From Betaproteobacteria bacterium (lineage in GTDB: Bacteria; Pseudomonadota; Gammaproteobacteria; Burkholderiales; Burkholderiaceae_C): a DNA stretch of 64,000 nucleotides. The position numbers and the translations under genes are program-made. The stretch is from positions 62,001-126,000 of the forward strand of contig JADIZZ010000004.1 in the NCBI GenBank assembly GCA_016704535.1, given 5' to 3'. The notes beneath the pieces are model-generated. The model saw nothing but the letters and a program-made list of their open reading frames with translations. It had not been told where the DNA came from and searched no databases. Positions 50,348 through 59,578 of the stretch are shown here, in pieces (position 1 is the first letter of the stretch; each line of letters opens with the position of its first letter).

Positions 50348-51310
50348 CTACAGCTTGAAGTACCAGCGTACGGAGTGGAAGAACACCGGCGCCGCGAAAC
50401 ACAGCGGTGCCACGCGGTCGAGCAGCCCGACGGCGCCGGTGACGCTGGCCTCGTTGCCCCAGTGGCGCACGCCCGCGTCCTTCTTCAGCGCCTTCATCAC
50501 CAAGTCCCCCAGCGTGCCAGCGGCGCCGGCGACGAAGGCCATGGCCAGCGCCTGGCCGACCTTGAAGGGCGTGATCCAGTACAGCAGCGCACCGACCACG
50601 CCCGCCGCCAGCGCCCCCGCCAGCCAGGCGCGGTAGGAGAAGTCGCGATCGATGCGGCGCGCCACCGGGCGGCGCCGCAGCCAGCGGCTGATGCCGCCCT
50701 GCGCCAGCTGCGCCGTCACTGCCACCACGACCAGGAAGAACAGCAGGAAGGCGCCCCGCCCTTCGTAGCGCGGGAAGTTCAGCAGCAGCAGCGCCGGGCC
50801 ATGGCTCAACCCGTAGACGCAGACCATGATGCCCCACTGGATCTTGGCGTTGCGCTCCAGGAAACGCTCGGGGTCGCCGGCCAGCGCGCTGGCCACTGGA
50901 ATGGCCAGGAAGACATAGACGGGGATGAACACCGTGAAGAGGTCGAAGTGCCGGCCACCGGCGATGACGTACTGCAAGGGCAGCACGGCGAAGAAGGCCA
51001 ACAGCAGGCTTCGGTGGTCGGCCCGGCGCGTGTGCATCAGCGTGATGAACTCGCGCAGCGCAAAGAACGAAAACAGGCCGAAGAGCAGCGTGGCCCCCAC
51101 CGGCGCCGAGATCCACGCCAGCCAGAACACCAGCGCGCCCACCCAGGCGGCCCGCACGTCGCGCAGCAGGCGCAGCCGCCGGTCGCTGGCCTCGCCTTCG
51201 CCCCGCAGCAGCAGCAGAACCGCCATCGTGCCCAGCATCAACAGGCCGAAGAGGATCACGAAGAGCAGGCCGACTTGCTGGTCGACGGTGAGCTCGCGCA
51301 GGGCCTTCAT
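50348..51310 (-). CDS. Phosphatidate cytidylyltransferase family protein (CdsA/YnbB-like)
   Basis: 320 residues with about eight membrane segments. The CdsA C-terminal signature region is recognisable: GAAGTLGDLVMKALKKDAGV then HWGNEASVTGAVGLLDRVAP. This corresponds to GDLxxSxxKRxxxxKD...GHGGxLDRxD with the SxxKR site replaced by VMKALKKD. Expected reaction: CTP plus phosphatidate to CDP-diacylglycerol. It forms a pair with the plsC-like gene 31 bases upstream. A housekeeping cdsA probably lies elsewhere, making this the accessory (YnbB-like) type. Confidence 0.88.
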   Translation of the reverse strand: MKALRELTVDQQVGLLFVILFGLLMLGTMAVLLLLRGEGEASDRRLRLLRDVRAAWVGALVFWLAWISAPVGATLLFGLFSFFALREFITLMHTRRADHRSLLLAFFAVLPLQYVIAGGRHFDLFTVFIPVYVFLAIPVASALAGDPERFLERNAKIQWGIMVCVYGLSHGPALLLLNFPRYEGRGAFLLFFLVVVAVTAQLAQGGISRWLRRRPVARRIDRDFSYRAWLAGALAAGVVGALLYWITPFKVGQALAMAFVAGAAGTLGDLVMKALKKDAGVRHWGNEASVTGAVGLLDRVAPLCFAAPVFFHSVRWYFKL

Positions 51311-51341
51311 GGCAGGGGCCCGATTGCCAAGGGCACCGCGC

Positions 51342-51971
51342 TCATGTCGCTCCCGGCCGCATGGCGAGTACCGCGTCGCGCGTCCGCACGAGGAAGGCGC
51401 GCTTGTCCTCGCCCGGCAGCAGATGCATGGGTACGCCGAAAGTGACGGTGCACAGCACCGGCACCGGCACTACCTCGCCCTTGGGCATCACGCGCTGCAC
51501 GTTGTCGATCCAGGCCGGAATCAGCTGCACGCCGGGGAACTGCTCGGCCAGGTGGTAAAGGCCACTCTTGAAGGCCTGGGGTTCGCCCCTGTTGCTTCGC
51601 GTGCCTTCCGGGAAGATCACCAGCGAGTCGCCATTGGACAGTGCCTGCACCAGCGGTTCCAACGGATCCTGTTCATCCGTGCGGGCACGGTTCACGTAGA
51701 CGGCGTGGAAGACCTCGGTCGTCAGCCATTCCTTGAACGGCGACGAAGTCCAGTAGTCCTTGGCGGCAATGGGCCGCGTGACAGAGCGCAGGTCGTGTGG
51801 CAGCGCAGCCCAGATCAGCACCCAGTCGAGATGGCTCTGGTGGTTGGCGAAGTAGATGCGCTGCTCGGCCTTGGGCGCGCAGCCCTTCCAGTGGCCCTGC
51901 GCGCCGGTGATCAGGCGCGCGATGAAGGCGAGCACTCCGCCCATGAGATCGGCACGCGTCATGAACGGCAT
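51342..51971 (-). CDS. 1-acyl-sn-glycerol-3-phosphate acyltransferase (PlsC family)
   Basis: 209 residues. The acyltransferase motifs are intact: NHQSHLD (43-49, NHx4D type) and FPEGTRSNRGE (120-130), followed by LIPAWIDNV. Transfers an acyl chain to lysophosphatidic acid or a related acceptor, peripheral to the inner membrane. Lies between purH and the cdsA-like gene, so the pair makes phosphatidate and CDP-diacylglycerol in sequence; a comparable acyltransferase/CdsA pairing occurs in other proteobacteria. Confidence 0.9.
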   Translation of the reverse strand: MPFMTRADLMGGVLAFIARLITGAQGHWKGCAPKAEQRIYFANHQSHLDWVLIWAALPHDLRSVTRPIAAKDYWTSSPFKEWLTTEVFHAVYVNRARTDEQDPLEPLVQALSNGDSLVIFPEGTRSNRGEPQAFKSGLYHLAEQFPGVQLIPAWIDNVQRVMPKGEVVPVPVLCTVTFGVPMHLLPGEDKRAFLVRTRDAVLAMRPGAT

Positions 51972-52007
51972 GCTAGCCGAGGGCCGGCGGCGGCCCGCAC
52001 CGGGCGC

Positions 52008-53609
52008 TCAGTGACGGAAGTGCCGTGTACCGGTGAAGACCATCGCGATGCCGCGCTCGTCGGCGGCAGCGATGACCTCGTCGTCGCGCATGCTGCCACC
52101 GGGCTGGATGACGCAGCTGGCGCCTTCGTCGATGACGACATCCAGCCCGTCGCGGAAGGGGAAGAAGGCGTCGCTGGCCACCGCCGAGCCGGCCAGGCTC
52201 AGCCCAGCCGCATTGGCCTTCACACGTGCGATGCGCGCACTGTCGAGCCGGCTCATCTGGCCCGCGCCCACACCCAGCGTGGCGCAGCCGCCGCAGAAGA
52301 CGATGGCGTTGCTCTTCACGAACTTGGCCACCTTCCAGGCGAAGAGCAGGTCGTCCATCTGCGCCGCAGTGGGCGCGAGCTTCGTCACGACCCGCAGTTC
52401 GCCGGGCACGACGTTCTTGGTGTCGGGGGTCTGAAGCAGCATCCCGCCGCCCACGCGCTTGAAGTCCAGCGCATTGGCAGCCGTGCCCAGTGGCACTTCC
52501 AGCAGGCGCACGTTCTGCTTCGCGGCGAACAAGGCGCGCGCCTCGACGCCGATGGCCGGGGCAATGAGCACTTCGACGAACTGCTTGTTGTCGGCGATCT
52601 GGCGCGCCGTGGCTTCGTCCAGCGGCCGGTTGAAGGCCAGGATGCCGCCGAAAGCCGAGGTCGGGTCGGTCTTCCAGGCCTTGCCGTAGGCCTCGACCAG
52701 CGACGAGGCCACCGCCACGCCGCAGGGGTTGGCGTGCTTGACGATGACACAGGCGGGCGCGTCGAAGCTCTTCACGCACTCCCACGCCGCGTCGGCGTCG
52801 GCGATGTTGTTGTAAGAGAGCTCCTTGCCTTGCAGCTGCTTCCAGCCGGCCAGCAGGCCAGGGGCCACCTTCGCGTCGCGGTAGAAGGCGGCGGCCTGGT
52901 GCGGGTTCTCGCCGTAGCGCATGTCCTGTGTCTTGCTGAACTGCACCGTGTAGGTGGCAGGGAATGGCTCGCGCGCGGGCACGGCGGCCACGTCGTCTTC
53001 GGCGCCGGCGGGCAGCGCGCCGAGATAGTTGCTGATCATGCCGTCGTAGGCCGCGGTGTGCGCGAAGACCTTGCGCGCCAGCATGAACCTGGTTTCGCGC
53101 TGCACGCTGCCGGCGCGCAGTTCGCCCAGCACGCGGGCGTAGTCGGCCGGGTCGATGACCACCGCCACGTCGGCCCAGTTCTTGGCCGCCGCGCGCAGCA
53201 TGGCCGGGCCGCCGATGTCGATGTTCTCGATGGCGTCTTCGAGGGTGCAGTCGGCACGCGCCGTGGCCTGCGCAAAGGGGTAGAGGTTGACGACCAGCAG
53301 GTCGATGGTGCCGATGCCGTGGGCGGCCAGTGCAGCCATGTGCTCGGGCAGGTCGCGCCGCGCCAGCAGGCCGCCGTGGATGCGCGGGTGCAGTGTCTTC
53401 ACGCGGCCGTCCAGCATCTCGGGAGACCCGGTCACTTCAGACACCTCGGTGACCCGCAGCCCGGCGTCGGCCAGCAGGCGCGCGGTACCGCCGGTGGACA
53501 GCAGGCGCACGCCCGCCGTGGCCAGGGCCTTCGCGAAGTCGACGATGCCGGTCTTGTCGGAGACGGAGATCAGCGCGGTGAGGGACGGGGAGACGGGTGA
53601 CGTGGCCAC
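52008..53609 (-). CDS. purH: Bifunctional AICAR transformylase / IMP cyclohydrolase
   Basis: Last two steps of IMP synthesis. 533 residues (E. coli 529). The N-terminal MGS-like cyclohydrolase domain has ISVSDKTGIVDFAKAL, STGGTARLLADAG and GRVKTLHPRIHGGLL. The C-terminal transformylase domain has YNNIADADAAWECVKSF, CVIVKHANPCGVA and the ending GGSMRDDEVIAAADERG. GTG at 53609 gives the expected N-terminus; the frame extends upstream without homology. Follows fis (38 bases), conserving the dusB-fis-purH order. Confidence 0.97.
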   Translation of the reverse strand: MATSPVSPSLTALISVSDKTGIVDFAKALATAGVRLLSTGGTARLLADAGLRVTEVSEVTGSPEMLDGRVKTLHPRIHGGLLARRDLPEHMAALAAHGIGTIDLLVVNLYPFAQATARADCTLEDAIENIDIGGPAMLRAAAKNWADVAVVIDPADYARVLGELRAGSVQRETRFMLARKVFAHTAAYDGMISNYLGALPAGAEDDVAAVPAREPFPATYTVQFSKTQDMRYGENPHQAAAFYRDAKVAPGLLAGWKQLQGKELSYNNIADADAAWECVKSFDAPACVIVKHANPCGVAVASSLVEAYGKAWKTDPTSAFGGILAFNRPLDEATARQIADNKQFVEVLIAPAIGVEARALFAAKQNVRLLEVPLGTAANALDFKRVGGGMLLQTPDTKNVVPGELRVVTKLAPTAAQMDDLLFAWKVAKFVKSNAIVFCGGCATLGVGAGQMSRLDSARIARVKANAAGLSLAGSAVASDAFFPFRDGLDVVIDEGASCVIQPGGSMRDDEVIAAADERGIAMVFTGTRHFRH

Positions 53610-53647
53610 GGTGGATTTCCTCTGCGGCCCCGCCAACGGGGCTGCGT

Positions 53648-53884
53648 TCACTTCAAGAGTTTGTGGTCGAGCAGCTTTCGCCGCAGGGTGTTGCGGTTGA
53701 TGCCCAGCCATTCGGCGGCCTTGCTCTGGTTGCCTTCGGCATGGCGCAGCACCACCTCGAGCAGCGGCTTCTCAGCCGCGCCGAGGAACATCTCGTGCAG
53801 GTCGTCGGGTTCGGCGCCGCGCAGATCCTTCAGGTACTGCTCCACGCTCTTGCGGATGCAGTCGTCGATATCGCGTTTGCTCAT
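53648..53884 (-). CDS. fis: Fis family DNA-binding regulator
   Basis: 78 residues, the short betaproteobacterial form (E. coli Fis 98). The C-terminal helix-turn-helix reads NQSKAAEWLGINRNTLRRKL, nearly the enterobacterial sequence. Nucleoid protein affecting DNA topology and rRNA transcription. Its start overlaps the dusB stop (ATGA at 53881-53884), so it is translated from the dusB-fis operon, as in enterobacteria, and probably varies with growth phase. Confidence 0.95.
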   Translation of the reverse strand: MSKRDIDDCIRKSVEQYLKDLRGAEPDDLHEMFLGAAEKPLLEVVLRHAEGNQSKAAEWLGINRNTLRRKLLDHKLLK

Positions 53885-54933
53885 GCGGCGAGGGCCCTGC
53901 GGTCGTCGTTGGCCGCCGAGCCCGCACCCGCTGCTTGCAGCGGCAGGCGTTCATGGCGGTCGGCCAGGGCCTCGAAGTAGCGGTCGACGGCGCGCAATTG
54001 CCGCGCCGTGTCGTCGATGAGGTTCATCTCGTCGCGGAAGGCCGCGCCGCCCGGCAATGCGCGCACGGCCCAGCCGATGTGCTTGCGTGCGCTGCGCACG
54101 CCGATGTGTTCGCCATACAGGCTGTAGTGATCGTGCAAGTGCGCCGTCAGCCAGCGCCGCACGTCGTGCGTGGCTGGCGGCGGCAGGTGCTTGCCGGTGA
54201 CCAGGAAGTGCGCCATCTCGCGGAAGATCCACGGCCGGCCCATCGCAGCGCGGCCGATCATCAGCGCGTCGGCGCCCGTGGCGCGCAGCACATCACGCGC
54301 CTTCTCGGGGCTGTCGATGTCGCCGTTGGCCACGACCGGGATGCGAAGCGCCGCCTTCACAGCAGCCACGGTGTCGTATTCGGCCTGGCCGGTGTAGCCC
54401 TGCTCGCGCGTGCGGCCGTGCACCGTCAACATCGCGACGCCCGCGCCCTCGGCCGCGCGCGCCAGCCGCACGGCGTTGCGTTCGGCGGCGCACCACCCCG
54501 TGCGCATCTTCAGCGTCACCGGCACGTTCAGCGGTGCGCAGGCGGCGACAACGGCCTCGACGATGGCGAGCGCCAGCGGTTCGTCCTGCATCAGCGCCGA
54601 ACCAGCCCACTTGCTGCAAACCTTCTTGGCCGGGCAGCCCATGTTGATGTCGATGACCTGCGCACCGCGGTCGACGTTGTAGCGCGCGGCGTCGGCCATC
54701 TCTGCCGGGTCGACGCCGGCAATCTGCACCGCGATGGGCGCCGGCTCGCCTTCGTGGTCGGCACGACGTGAGGTCTTCAGGCTGGCCCACAGCGCACGCT
54801 GGCTGGTCACCATCTCGCTCACTGCGTAGCCCGCGCCGAGGCTGCGGCAGAGCATGCGGAAAGGCCGGTCGGTGACACCCGCCATGGGGGCCACGAACAG
54901 AGAATTCGGCAGTTCGATGGCGCCAATGCGCAT
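53881..54933 (-). CDS. dusB: tRNA-dihydrouridine synthase B
   Basis: FMN enzyme reducing uridine to dihydrouridine in the tRNA D-loop. 350 residues. N-terminal FVAPMAGVTDRPFRMLCRSL, catalytic C100 in DINMGCPAKKV, and TLKMRTGW, TVHGRTREQGYTG and ANGDIDSPEKA are family signatures. ATG 54933 chosen (MRIGAIELPNSLFVAPM); the frame is open upstream but crosses the promoter region. First gene of the dusB-fis-purH run; 137 bases separate it from the divergent YqaA gene. Confidence 0.97.
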   Translation of the reverse strand: MRIGAIELPNSLFVAPMAGVTDRPFRMLCRSLGAGYAVSEMVTSQRALWASLKTSRRADHEGEPAPIAVQIAGVDPAEMADAARYNVDRGAQVIDINMGCPAKKVCSKWAGSALMQDEPLALAIVEAVVAACAPLNVPVTLKMRTGWCAAERNAVRLARAAEGAGVAMLTVHGRTREQGYTGQAEYDTVAAVKAALRIPVVANGDIDSPEKARDVLRATGADALMIGRAAMGRPWIFREMAHFLVTGKHLPPPATHDVRRWLTAHLHDHYSLYGEHIGVRSARKHIGWAVRALPGGAAFRDEMNLIDDTARQLRAVDRYFEALADRHERLPLQAAGAGSAANDDRRALAA

Positions 54934-55070
54934 GGTGGAGTGGCGGGGCAGGCTGCTGAAAAATGAGGCGCGAGTATAGCCAGCGTCGGGCTCCACGCCG
55001 GGCCGCGCGCCGACGGTACAGCCCCACGCGAGGCCGCGGCCTCGCGCGATGCCCATAATCCATCGCACCC

Positions 55071-55559
55071 ATGGAAGCTTGGCTGCAGCAACTGCTCGAC
55101 CTTCTCGCACTGCCGCAATACGGCCTTGCGACGGTCTTCGTCGTCTCCACGATCTCGGCCACGCTGCTGCCGGCGGGCAGCGAATTTGCCGTCATCGGCT
55201 TGGTGAAGCTCAACCCGGCGATGTTCTGGCCCGCCGTGTTGGTGGCTACGCTGGGCAACACGCTGGGCGGCGCCATCAGCTGGTGGATGGGCTATGGCGC
55301 CGAAACCCTCTACGAACGCATACAGCACAAGCGGCTGCAGTTGCGTGCGCTCTCCTGGCTGGAGGGCTTCGGACCCAAAGCCTGCCTGCTGTCGTGGTTG
55401 CCCATCGTGGGCGACCCGCTGTGTGCGATGGCCGGCTGGCTGAAGCTGCCCTTCTGGCTTTGCGTGATGTACATGGCCATCGGCAAGTTTCTGCGCTACG
55501 TGATCATGACGGCGGCGCTGATGTGGATCTTCCCTGGACCGATGACGCTGTCGCACTAG
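55071..55559 (+). CDS. YqaA family inner-membrane protein
   Basis: 162 residues, about four to five membrane segments, with STISATLLPAGSEFAVIGLV and ATLGNTLGGAISWWMGYGAE matching YqaA, a DedA-related (SNARE-associated/VTT domain) group. DedA-type proteins are lipid scramblase or flippase candidates needed for envelope integrity; YqaA itself is unstudied. Divergent from dusB. Confidence 0.88.
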   Translation: MEAWLQQLLDLLALPQYGLATVFVVSTISATLLPAGSEFAVIGLVKLNPAMFWPAVLVATLGNTLGGAISWWMGYGAETLYERIQHKRLQLRALSWLEGFGPKACLLSWLPIVGDPLCAMAGWLKLPFWLCVMYMAIGKFLRYVIMTAALMWIFPGPMTLSH

Positions 55560-55601
55560 CGCCGCAGAATGCCGGCTTTCCGCACCCATCTCACCACTGC
55601 C

Positions 55602-57095
55602 ATGAGCACCGCCACCCCGGCCTACGAGTCCCTCACGTCGACCTGGACGCGTCTTCACCACCTGCAGCACCTGCAGTCCATCGCCGGGTGGGACCATGCG
55701 GCCAACATGCCACCCAAGGGCAACGAGGCTCGCGCCGCCGCCATGGCCGAGATGGCAGGGCTTCTGCACCGCATGCGCACCGAGCCCGCGCTTACGGCCC
55801 AGCTTGCGCGTGCCGAGCAGGAGCCGCTCGACGATCTGCAGCGCGCCAATCTGCGCGAAATGCAGCGCCAGTGGCGGCAGAGCAACGTGCTGCCCGAGTC
55901 GCTGGTGCAGCGCCAGTCGATCGCCACGTCGCGCTGCGAGCACGCCTGGCGCCAGCAGCGCCCCGCCAACGACTGGACGGGCTACGTCGGCAACCTTCAG
56001 GAGGTGTTGGCGCTGGCCCGCGAGGAGGCCGCTCTGCTCTCGGCACAGACCGGGCTGAGCCCCTACGACGCGCTGATGGACCGCTTCGAGCCCGGCATGA
56101 CCAGCGCCCGGCTGGACGGCATCTTCGGCGAGGTGCGGCAATGGCTGCCCGGCCTGATCGACCGCGTCATCGAAAGGCAGGCGAAGGAAACCCTCATCAC
56201 CCCCGTTGGGCCCTTCCCGCAGAACCGTCAACGTGCGTTATGCGAGCAGGTCATCGGCCTGCTGGGTTTCGACTTCCAGGCCGGGCGGCTGGATGTCAGC
56301 ACCCACCCCTTCTGCGGCGGCGTGCCGGAAGACGTGCGCATCACCACCCGTTTCCAGGACGATGACTTCCTCACCAGCTTGATGGGCACCGTCCACGAGA
56401 CCGGCCATGGTCGTTACGAGCAGAACCTACCTCGTGAACTGCTGGGACAGCCGGTGGCCCAGGCCCGCAGCATGGCGCTGCACGAGAGCCAGAGCCTGAG
56501 CTTCGAGATGCAGCTGGGCGGACATCCGGGCTTCGTTGCGAGACTGGCGCCGCTGGTGACGCAGGCCTTCGGCGACCAGCCGGCGTACACGCCCGAGAAC
56601 CTGCACCGGCTGATCACGCGCGTCAAACGCGGCTTCATCCGCGTCGACGCCGATGAGGTGACCTACCCGGCGCACGTGATCCTGCGCTACGAGATCGAGC
56701 GGCCGCTCATCGAAGGCGAGATCGAACTCGACGACGTGCCCGCTTTGTGGGACACGAAGATGATGGAGCTGCTGGGCGTCGACACGCGCGGCAATTTCAA
56801 GGACGGGCCGATGCAGGACGTGCACTGGTCAGCGGCGCTGTTCGGTTACTTCCCGTGCTATTCGCTGGGTGCGATGTACGCGGCCCAGTGGTTCGCCGCC
56901 ATGCGCCGCGCCATGCCCGACCTGGACACGCGCATCGCCGCCGGCGACCTGGCGCCGGTGTTCGGCTGGCTGCACGATCACATCTGGACAGCGGCCAGCC
57001 GCTGGACCACCGACGAGCTGGCGCTGCGCGCCAGTGGCGAGCCCCTGAACCCGGCGCACTTCAAGACGCACCTGGAGCAGCGTTACCTGGGCTGA
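55602..57095 (+). CDS. Carboxypeptidase M32 (Taq family)
   Basis: Zinc carboxypeptidase trimming C-terminal residues from peptides; cytosolic. 497 residues from ATG 55602. The HETGH motif is at 265-269 in GTVHETGHGRYEQ; LHESQSLSFEMQLG supplies the third ligand Glu, and DEVTYPAHVILRYEIERPLI is a second family signature. An alternative start at 55569 adds 11 residues and cannot be excluded since no strong RBS precedes either. Confidence 0.95.
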   Translation: MSTATPAYESLTSTWTRLHHLQHLQSIAGWDHAANMPPKGNEARAAAMAEMAGLLHRMRTEPALTAQLARAEQEPLDDLQRANLREMQRQWRQSNVLPESLVQRQSIATSRCEHAWRQQRPANDWTGYVGNLQEVLALAREEAALLSAQTGLSPYDALMDRFEPGMTSARLDGIFGEVRQWLPGLIDRVIERQAKETLITPVGPFPQNRQRALCEQVIGLLGFDFQAGRLDVSTHPFCGGVPEDVRITTRFQDDDFLTSLMGTVHETGHGRYEQNLPRELLGQPVAQARSMALHESQSLSFEMQLGGHPGFVARLAPLVTQAFGDQPAYTPENLHRLITRVKRGFIRVDADEVTYPAHVILRYEIERPLIEGEIELDDVPALWDTKMMELLGVDTRGNFKDGPMQDVHWSAALFGYFPCYSLGAMYAAQWFAAMRRAMPDLDTRIAAGDLAPVFGWLHDHIWTAASRWTTDELALRASGEPLNPAHFKTHLEQRYLG

Positions 57096-57117
57096 CAGGC
57101 CGCCGCCGGCCCCGGCG

Positions 57118-57591
57118 TCAAGGGTCCCGGTGCTGAGCCGTCGATTCGCCGCGCGCCACCGCCATGAAGTCGCTGTGGCTGACCTCCTGGATCACCACGG
57201 TGCGTTCCATGTCGAAGGGCCGGTCGTCGCGGTCGGGCATCAAGGGTTGCAGACCGGGCCTCGACGCCGCCGGCTTGCGGCCCTCCAGCGCGTCCATCAG
57301 GCGCGACAACAAATCTTGAAGTGCCGGGTCGTCCTCGGGCAGCGGCAGACTGCTGAGCTGGGAGCACAACTTCGCCAGCGCTGGACGTGGCACGCGGTCG
57401 ATGACTGCGGTACCACCTGCCGTCAACCCACGCTCCAGCGCCGCCAGGTGCGGCAATACGTCGCGCGCACCGCGCACGCGGTCGAGCAGCTTGCCCAGCG
57501 CCTGCGCCATCAGCCGGCCGCGCAAGCGGTCGCCGCTGTCTGGCGCGACATCTGGCGCAACGACGGGCAGGGCAGGCAGTGGCGTGGGCAT
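57118..57591 (-). CDS. Hypothetical protein
   Basis: 157 residues; I do not recognise the family. The first ~20 are Pro/Ala-rich, then a predicted helical part (GRLMAQALGKLLDRVRGARD, LSRLMDALEGRK), and the end carries PFDMERTVVIQEVSHSDFMA. No membrane segment, signal or metal motif. Start placed at MPTPLPALP (57591); the frame stays open upstream for 44 codons. Codon use looks like neighbouring genes, so I think it is real. Confidence 0.6.
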   Translation of the reverse strand: MPTPLPALPVVAPDVAPDSGDRLRGRLMAQALGKLLDRVRGARDVLPHLAALERGLTAGGTAVIDRVPRPALAKLCSQLSSLPLPEDDPALQDLLSRLMDALEGRKPAASRPGLQPLMPDRDDRPFDMERTVVIQEVSHSDFMAVARGESTAQHRDP

Positions 57592-57732
57592 GGTGCTGCG
57601 GGTGAAGGGTCTTCTGGGTATCGACCGTCGGTGTGCGGACTTGAGGGACGCATCTTGCGCCACCCACCCGATTGCGGGACGTGCGTTGTCGACACACTGG
57701 CCCACCGCGTTTGCCGGCGGCACGGCGTGCCC

Positions 57733-59001
57733 TCAGCGGGCGTCCAGCGCTCGCTGCAAGTCGTTCAGCACTTCGTCCAGCCGCTGCAGCGTGCGCCCTG
57801 CGCGCGAACCGGCCAGGTGCGAGGTGCGGCGGCCCCGGCGCAGCAGCTTGCGATGGTGGTCGTCGAGCGCTGCCTCGTCGAGCACCAGGCCGTGGCGCGC
57901 CAGCGTAGCCCGCAGTACGCTGCGGCGGGAACGCAGGTCGGCGCGGGTGTGCTGATAGGCGTGTTCGGCCAGCACGCGGCGCTGCGAGTACCCGAAGGTG
58001 TTGGCCAGGAACATCTCGGGGTCGCGGTGGTCGGGCTCGAAGAGCACGATGTCGGTGCCGGGGTGGCTGGCCTCATAGGCCTTGAGCCCCACCTCGAGGC
58101 GCGAGTGGATGAGCGAGCGGAAGGTCTGGCTCAGCACCACCGGCAGGCCACCGTCCACCAGGTGCGGAATGCGCTCGGTGGCGCCGCCCAGCAGACGGTG
58201 TGTGGAGCGTCCGGCGCTGGCGTCGAAAGGCACCAGCGGATTCAGGCAGATCATCAGATCCAGGCCCAGTTCGAGCAGCACGCTGGCATGCAGCGTCTTC
58301 TTCAGCGCGCCATCGACGTACCAGTGGCCGTTGATGCACTCGGGCGGGAACAGGCCTGGTAGCGCGGCGCTGGCCGCGACGGCCTGCGAAATCGGCACGT
58401 GGTCCCAGCCCGGCATGCCGAAGGGCGCGGCGCTGCCGCTGTCCAGGTCGGTGGCCACCAGCACCAAGCGGCGCTTGAGCCTGCGGAAGTCGTTGCTGCG
58501 ACCGGGGGTCGAGAACACGCGCGCCAGCTGGGCCTGCAACGCGGCGTTGCTGAACAACCCGGTGGGCAACGCGCGGCCCAGTCGCTCGGTGGCCGCCAGC
58601 AGTGGCCGCCCTGCGGCCAGGCCGTAGCCGGCCTGCAGCAGCAGGCCGGGCAAGGCGACCAGGCGCCGCGCGTACTCCCCCAACGCCGGGCGGAAGAAGA
58701 GATTGGGGCGGATGAGGTCGCTTTGCGGCCCATCGTTTTCGACGAAGGACGTACAAAGCTGGCGTGGCGTCATGCCGTTGGCCAGTCCCGCAGCAATGAA
58801 ACCGCCGGCCGAGACACCGACGTAGCCATCGAGTTCGGTCAGGTCCAGCCCCGGCAGCGCTTCGGCCAACGCGCAAAGCGCGCCCACCTCGTAGACCGCA
58901 CCCAGCGGCCCGCCGCCGGCCAAGGCCAAGCCGACCCGAGGCCGCCGGCCCGTGGCAGCGGCGGGTCGCCCGCGCTGGGCTGGGGTTCGGGATGCTGTCA
59001 T
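57733..59001 (-). CDS. Patatin-like phospholipase
   Basis: 422 residues, cytosolic. Catalytic dyad: S64 in GVSAGG (GxSxG) and D230 in HWYVDGALKK; oxyanion LAGGGPLGAVYEVG (28-41). A long C-terminal part (from ~300) with many charged residues is specific to this subgroup. Lipid acyl hydrolase of unknown substrate. It is followed upstream by a phasin gene on the same strand (55 bases), so an action on PHA or on granule-bound lipid is worth considering, but this is inference. Confidence 0.88.
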   Translation of the reverse strand: MTASRTPAQRGRPAAATGRRPRVGLALAGGGPLGAVYEVGALCALAEALPGLDLTELDGYVGVSAGGFIAAGLANGMTPRQLCTSFVENDGPQSDLIRPNLFFRPALGEYARRLVALPGLLLQAGYGLAAGRPLLAATERLGRALPTGLFSNAALQAQLARVFSTPGRSNDFRRLKRRLVLVATDLDSGSAAPFGMPGWDHVPISQAVAASAALPGLFPPECINGHWYVDGALKKTLHASVLLELGLDLMICLNPLVPFDASAGRSTHRLLGGATERIPHLVDGGLPVVLSQTFRSLIHSRLEVGLKAYEASHPGTDIVLFEPDHRDPEMFLANTFGYSQRRVLAEHAYQHTRADLRSRRSVLRATLARHGLVLDEAALDDHHRKLLRRGRRTSHLAGSRAGRTLQRLDEVLNDLQRALDAR

Positions 59002-59056
59002 GTGCAGATGGCCGAAAGGGCGCCGTAGCGCCCCTCACGACTCGGCGGTCGGCCGA

Positions 59057-59578
59057 TCAGGCCGCAGCGGCAGTCTTGCGGGCGCGCTTGACGGCAGCCT
59101 TGCGCGCGGGCGCGGCGGCCTTGCGTGCCACCTTGGCGGGGGCCTTGGGTGCGACACCCTTGGACAGCTTGGCCACGGCCGCGGCCAACGCATCGACGCG
59201 CTGCACCAGGGCGTCGACGTCCTTGGCAGTGGGCACGCCCAGCTTGTTCAGCGCCTTGGCGGTACGGGCCTCGAAGATGGTCTCGAGCTTGTCCCAGTTC
59301 TGGCCGGCCTTGCTGGTCACGGTGTCGGCCATCGCGCTCATCTTGCCGGTGACTTCGCTGATCTTTTCTTCTGCGATGCCCTGCGTCTTCTTCTGCAGGC
59401 TCATGCCCTCCTTGACCAGGGCCTCGAAGACCTTGGTGCCCTCCTCCTGGGCCTTGCTGAAGGCACCCATGCCAGCCAGCCAGATCTGCTGTGCCGAATC
59501 CTTCACGGCACCGGCGAGCTGGCTGCTCTTGTCGGCTTGGGGCACGCGGCTGGCGGTGGACTTGATCTTCTTGACCAT
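59057..59578 (-). CDS. Phasin / PHA granule-associated protein (PhaI/PhaF type) with H1-like tail
   Basis: 173 residues. The core (~10-135) has AGAVKDSAQQIWLAGMGAFS and KAQEEGTKVFEALVKEGMSL, the signature of PhaF/PhaI granule proteins that coat polyhydroxyalkanoate. A coiled-coil-like heptad run follows (DVDALVQRVDALAAAVAKLS). The last ~35 residues are a Lys/Ala/Pro histone H1-like tail, which in Pseudomonas PhaF binds DNA and distributes granules. ATG 59578 with AAGGAG upstream; MVKKIKSTAS is the natural N-terminus. Confidence 0.92.
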   Translation of the reverse strand: MVKKIKSTASRVPQADKSSQLAGAVKDSAQQIWLAGMGAFSKAQEEGTKVFEALVKEGMSLQKKTQGIAEEKISEVTGKMSAMADTVTSKAGQNWDKLETIFEARTAKALNKLGVPTAKDVDALVQRVDALAAAVAKLSKGVAPKAPAKVARKAAAPARKAAVKRARKTAAAA

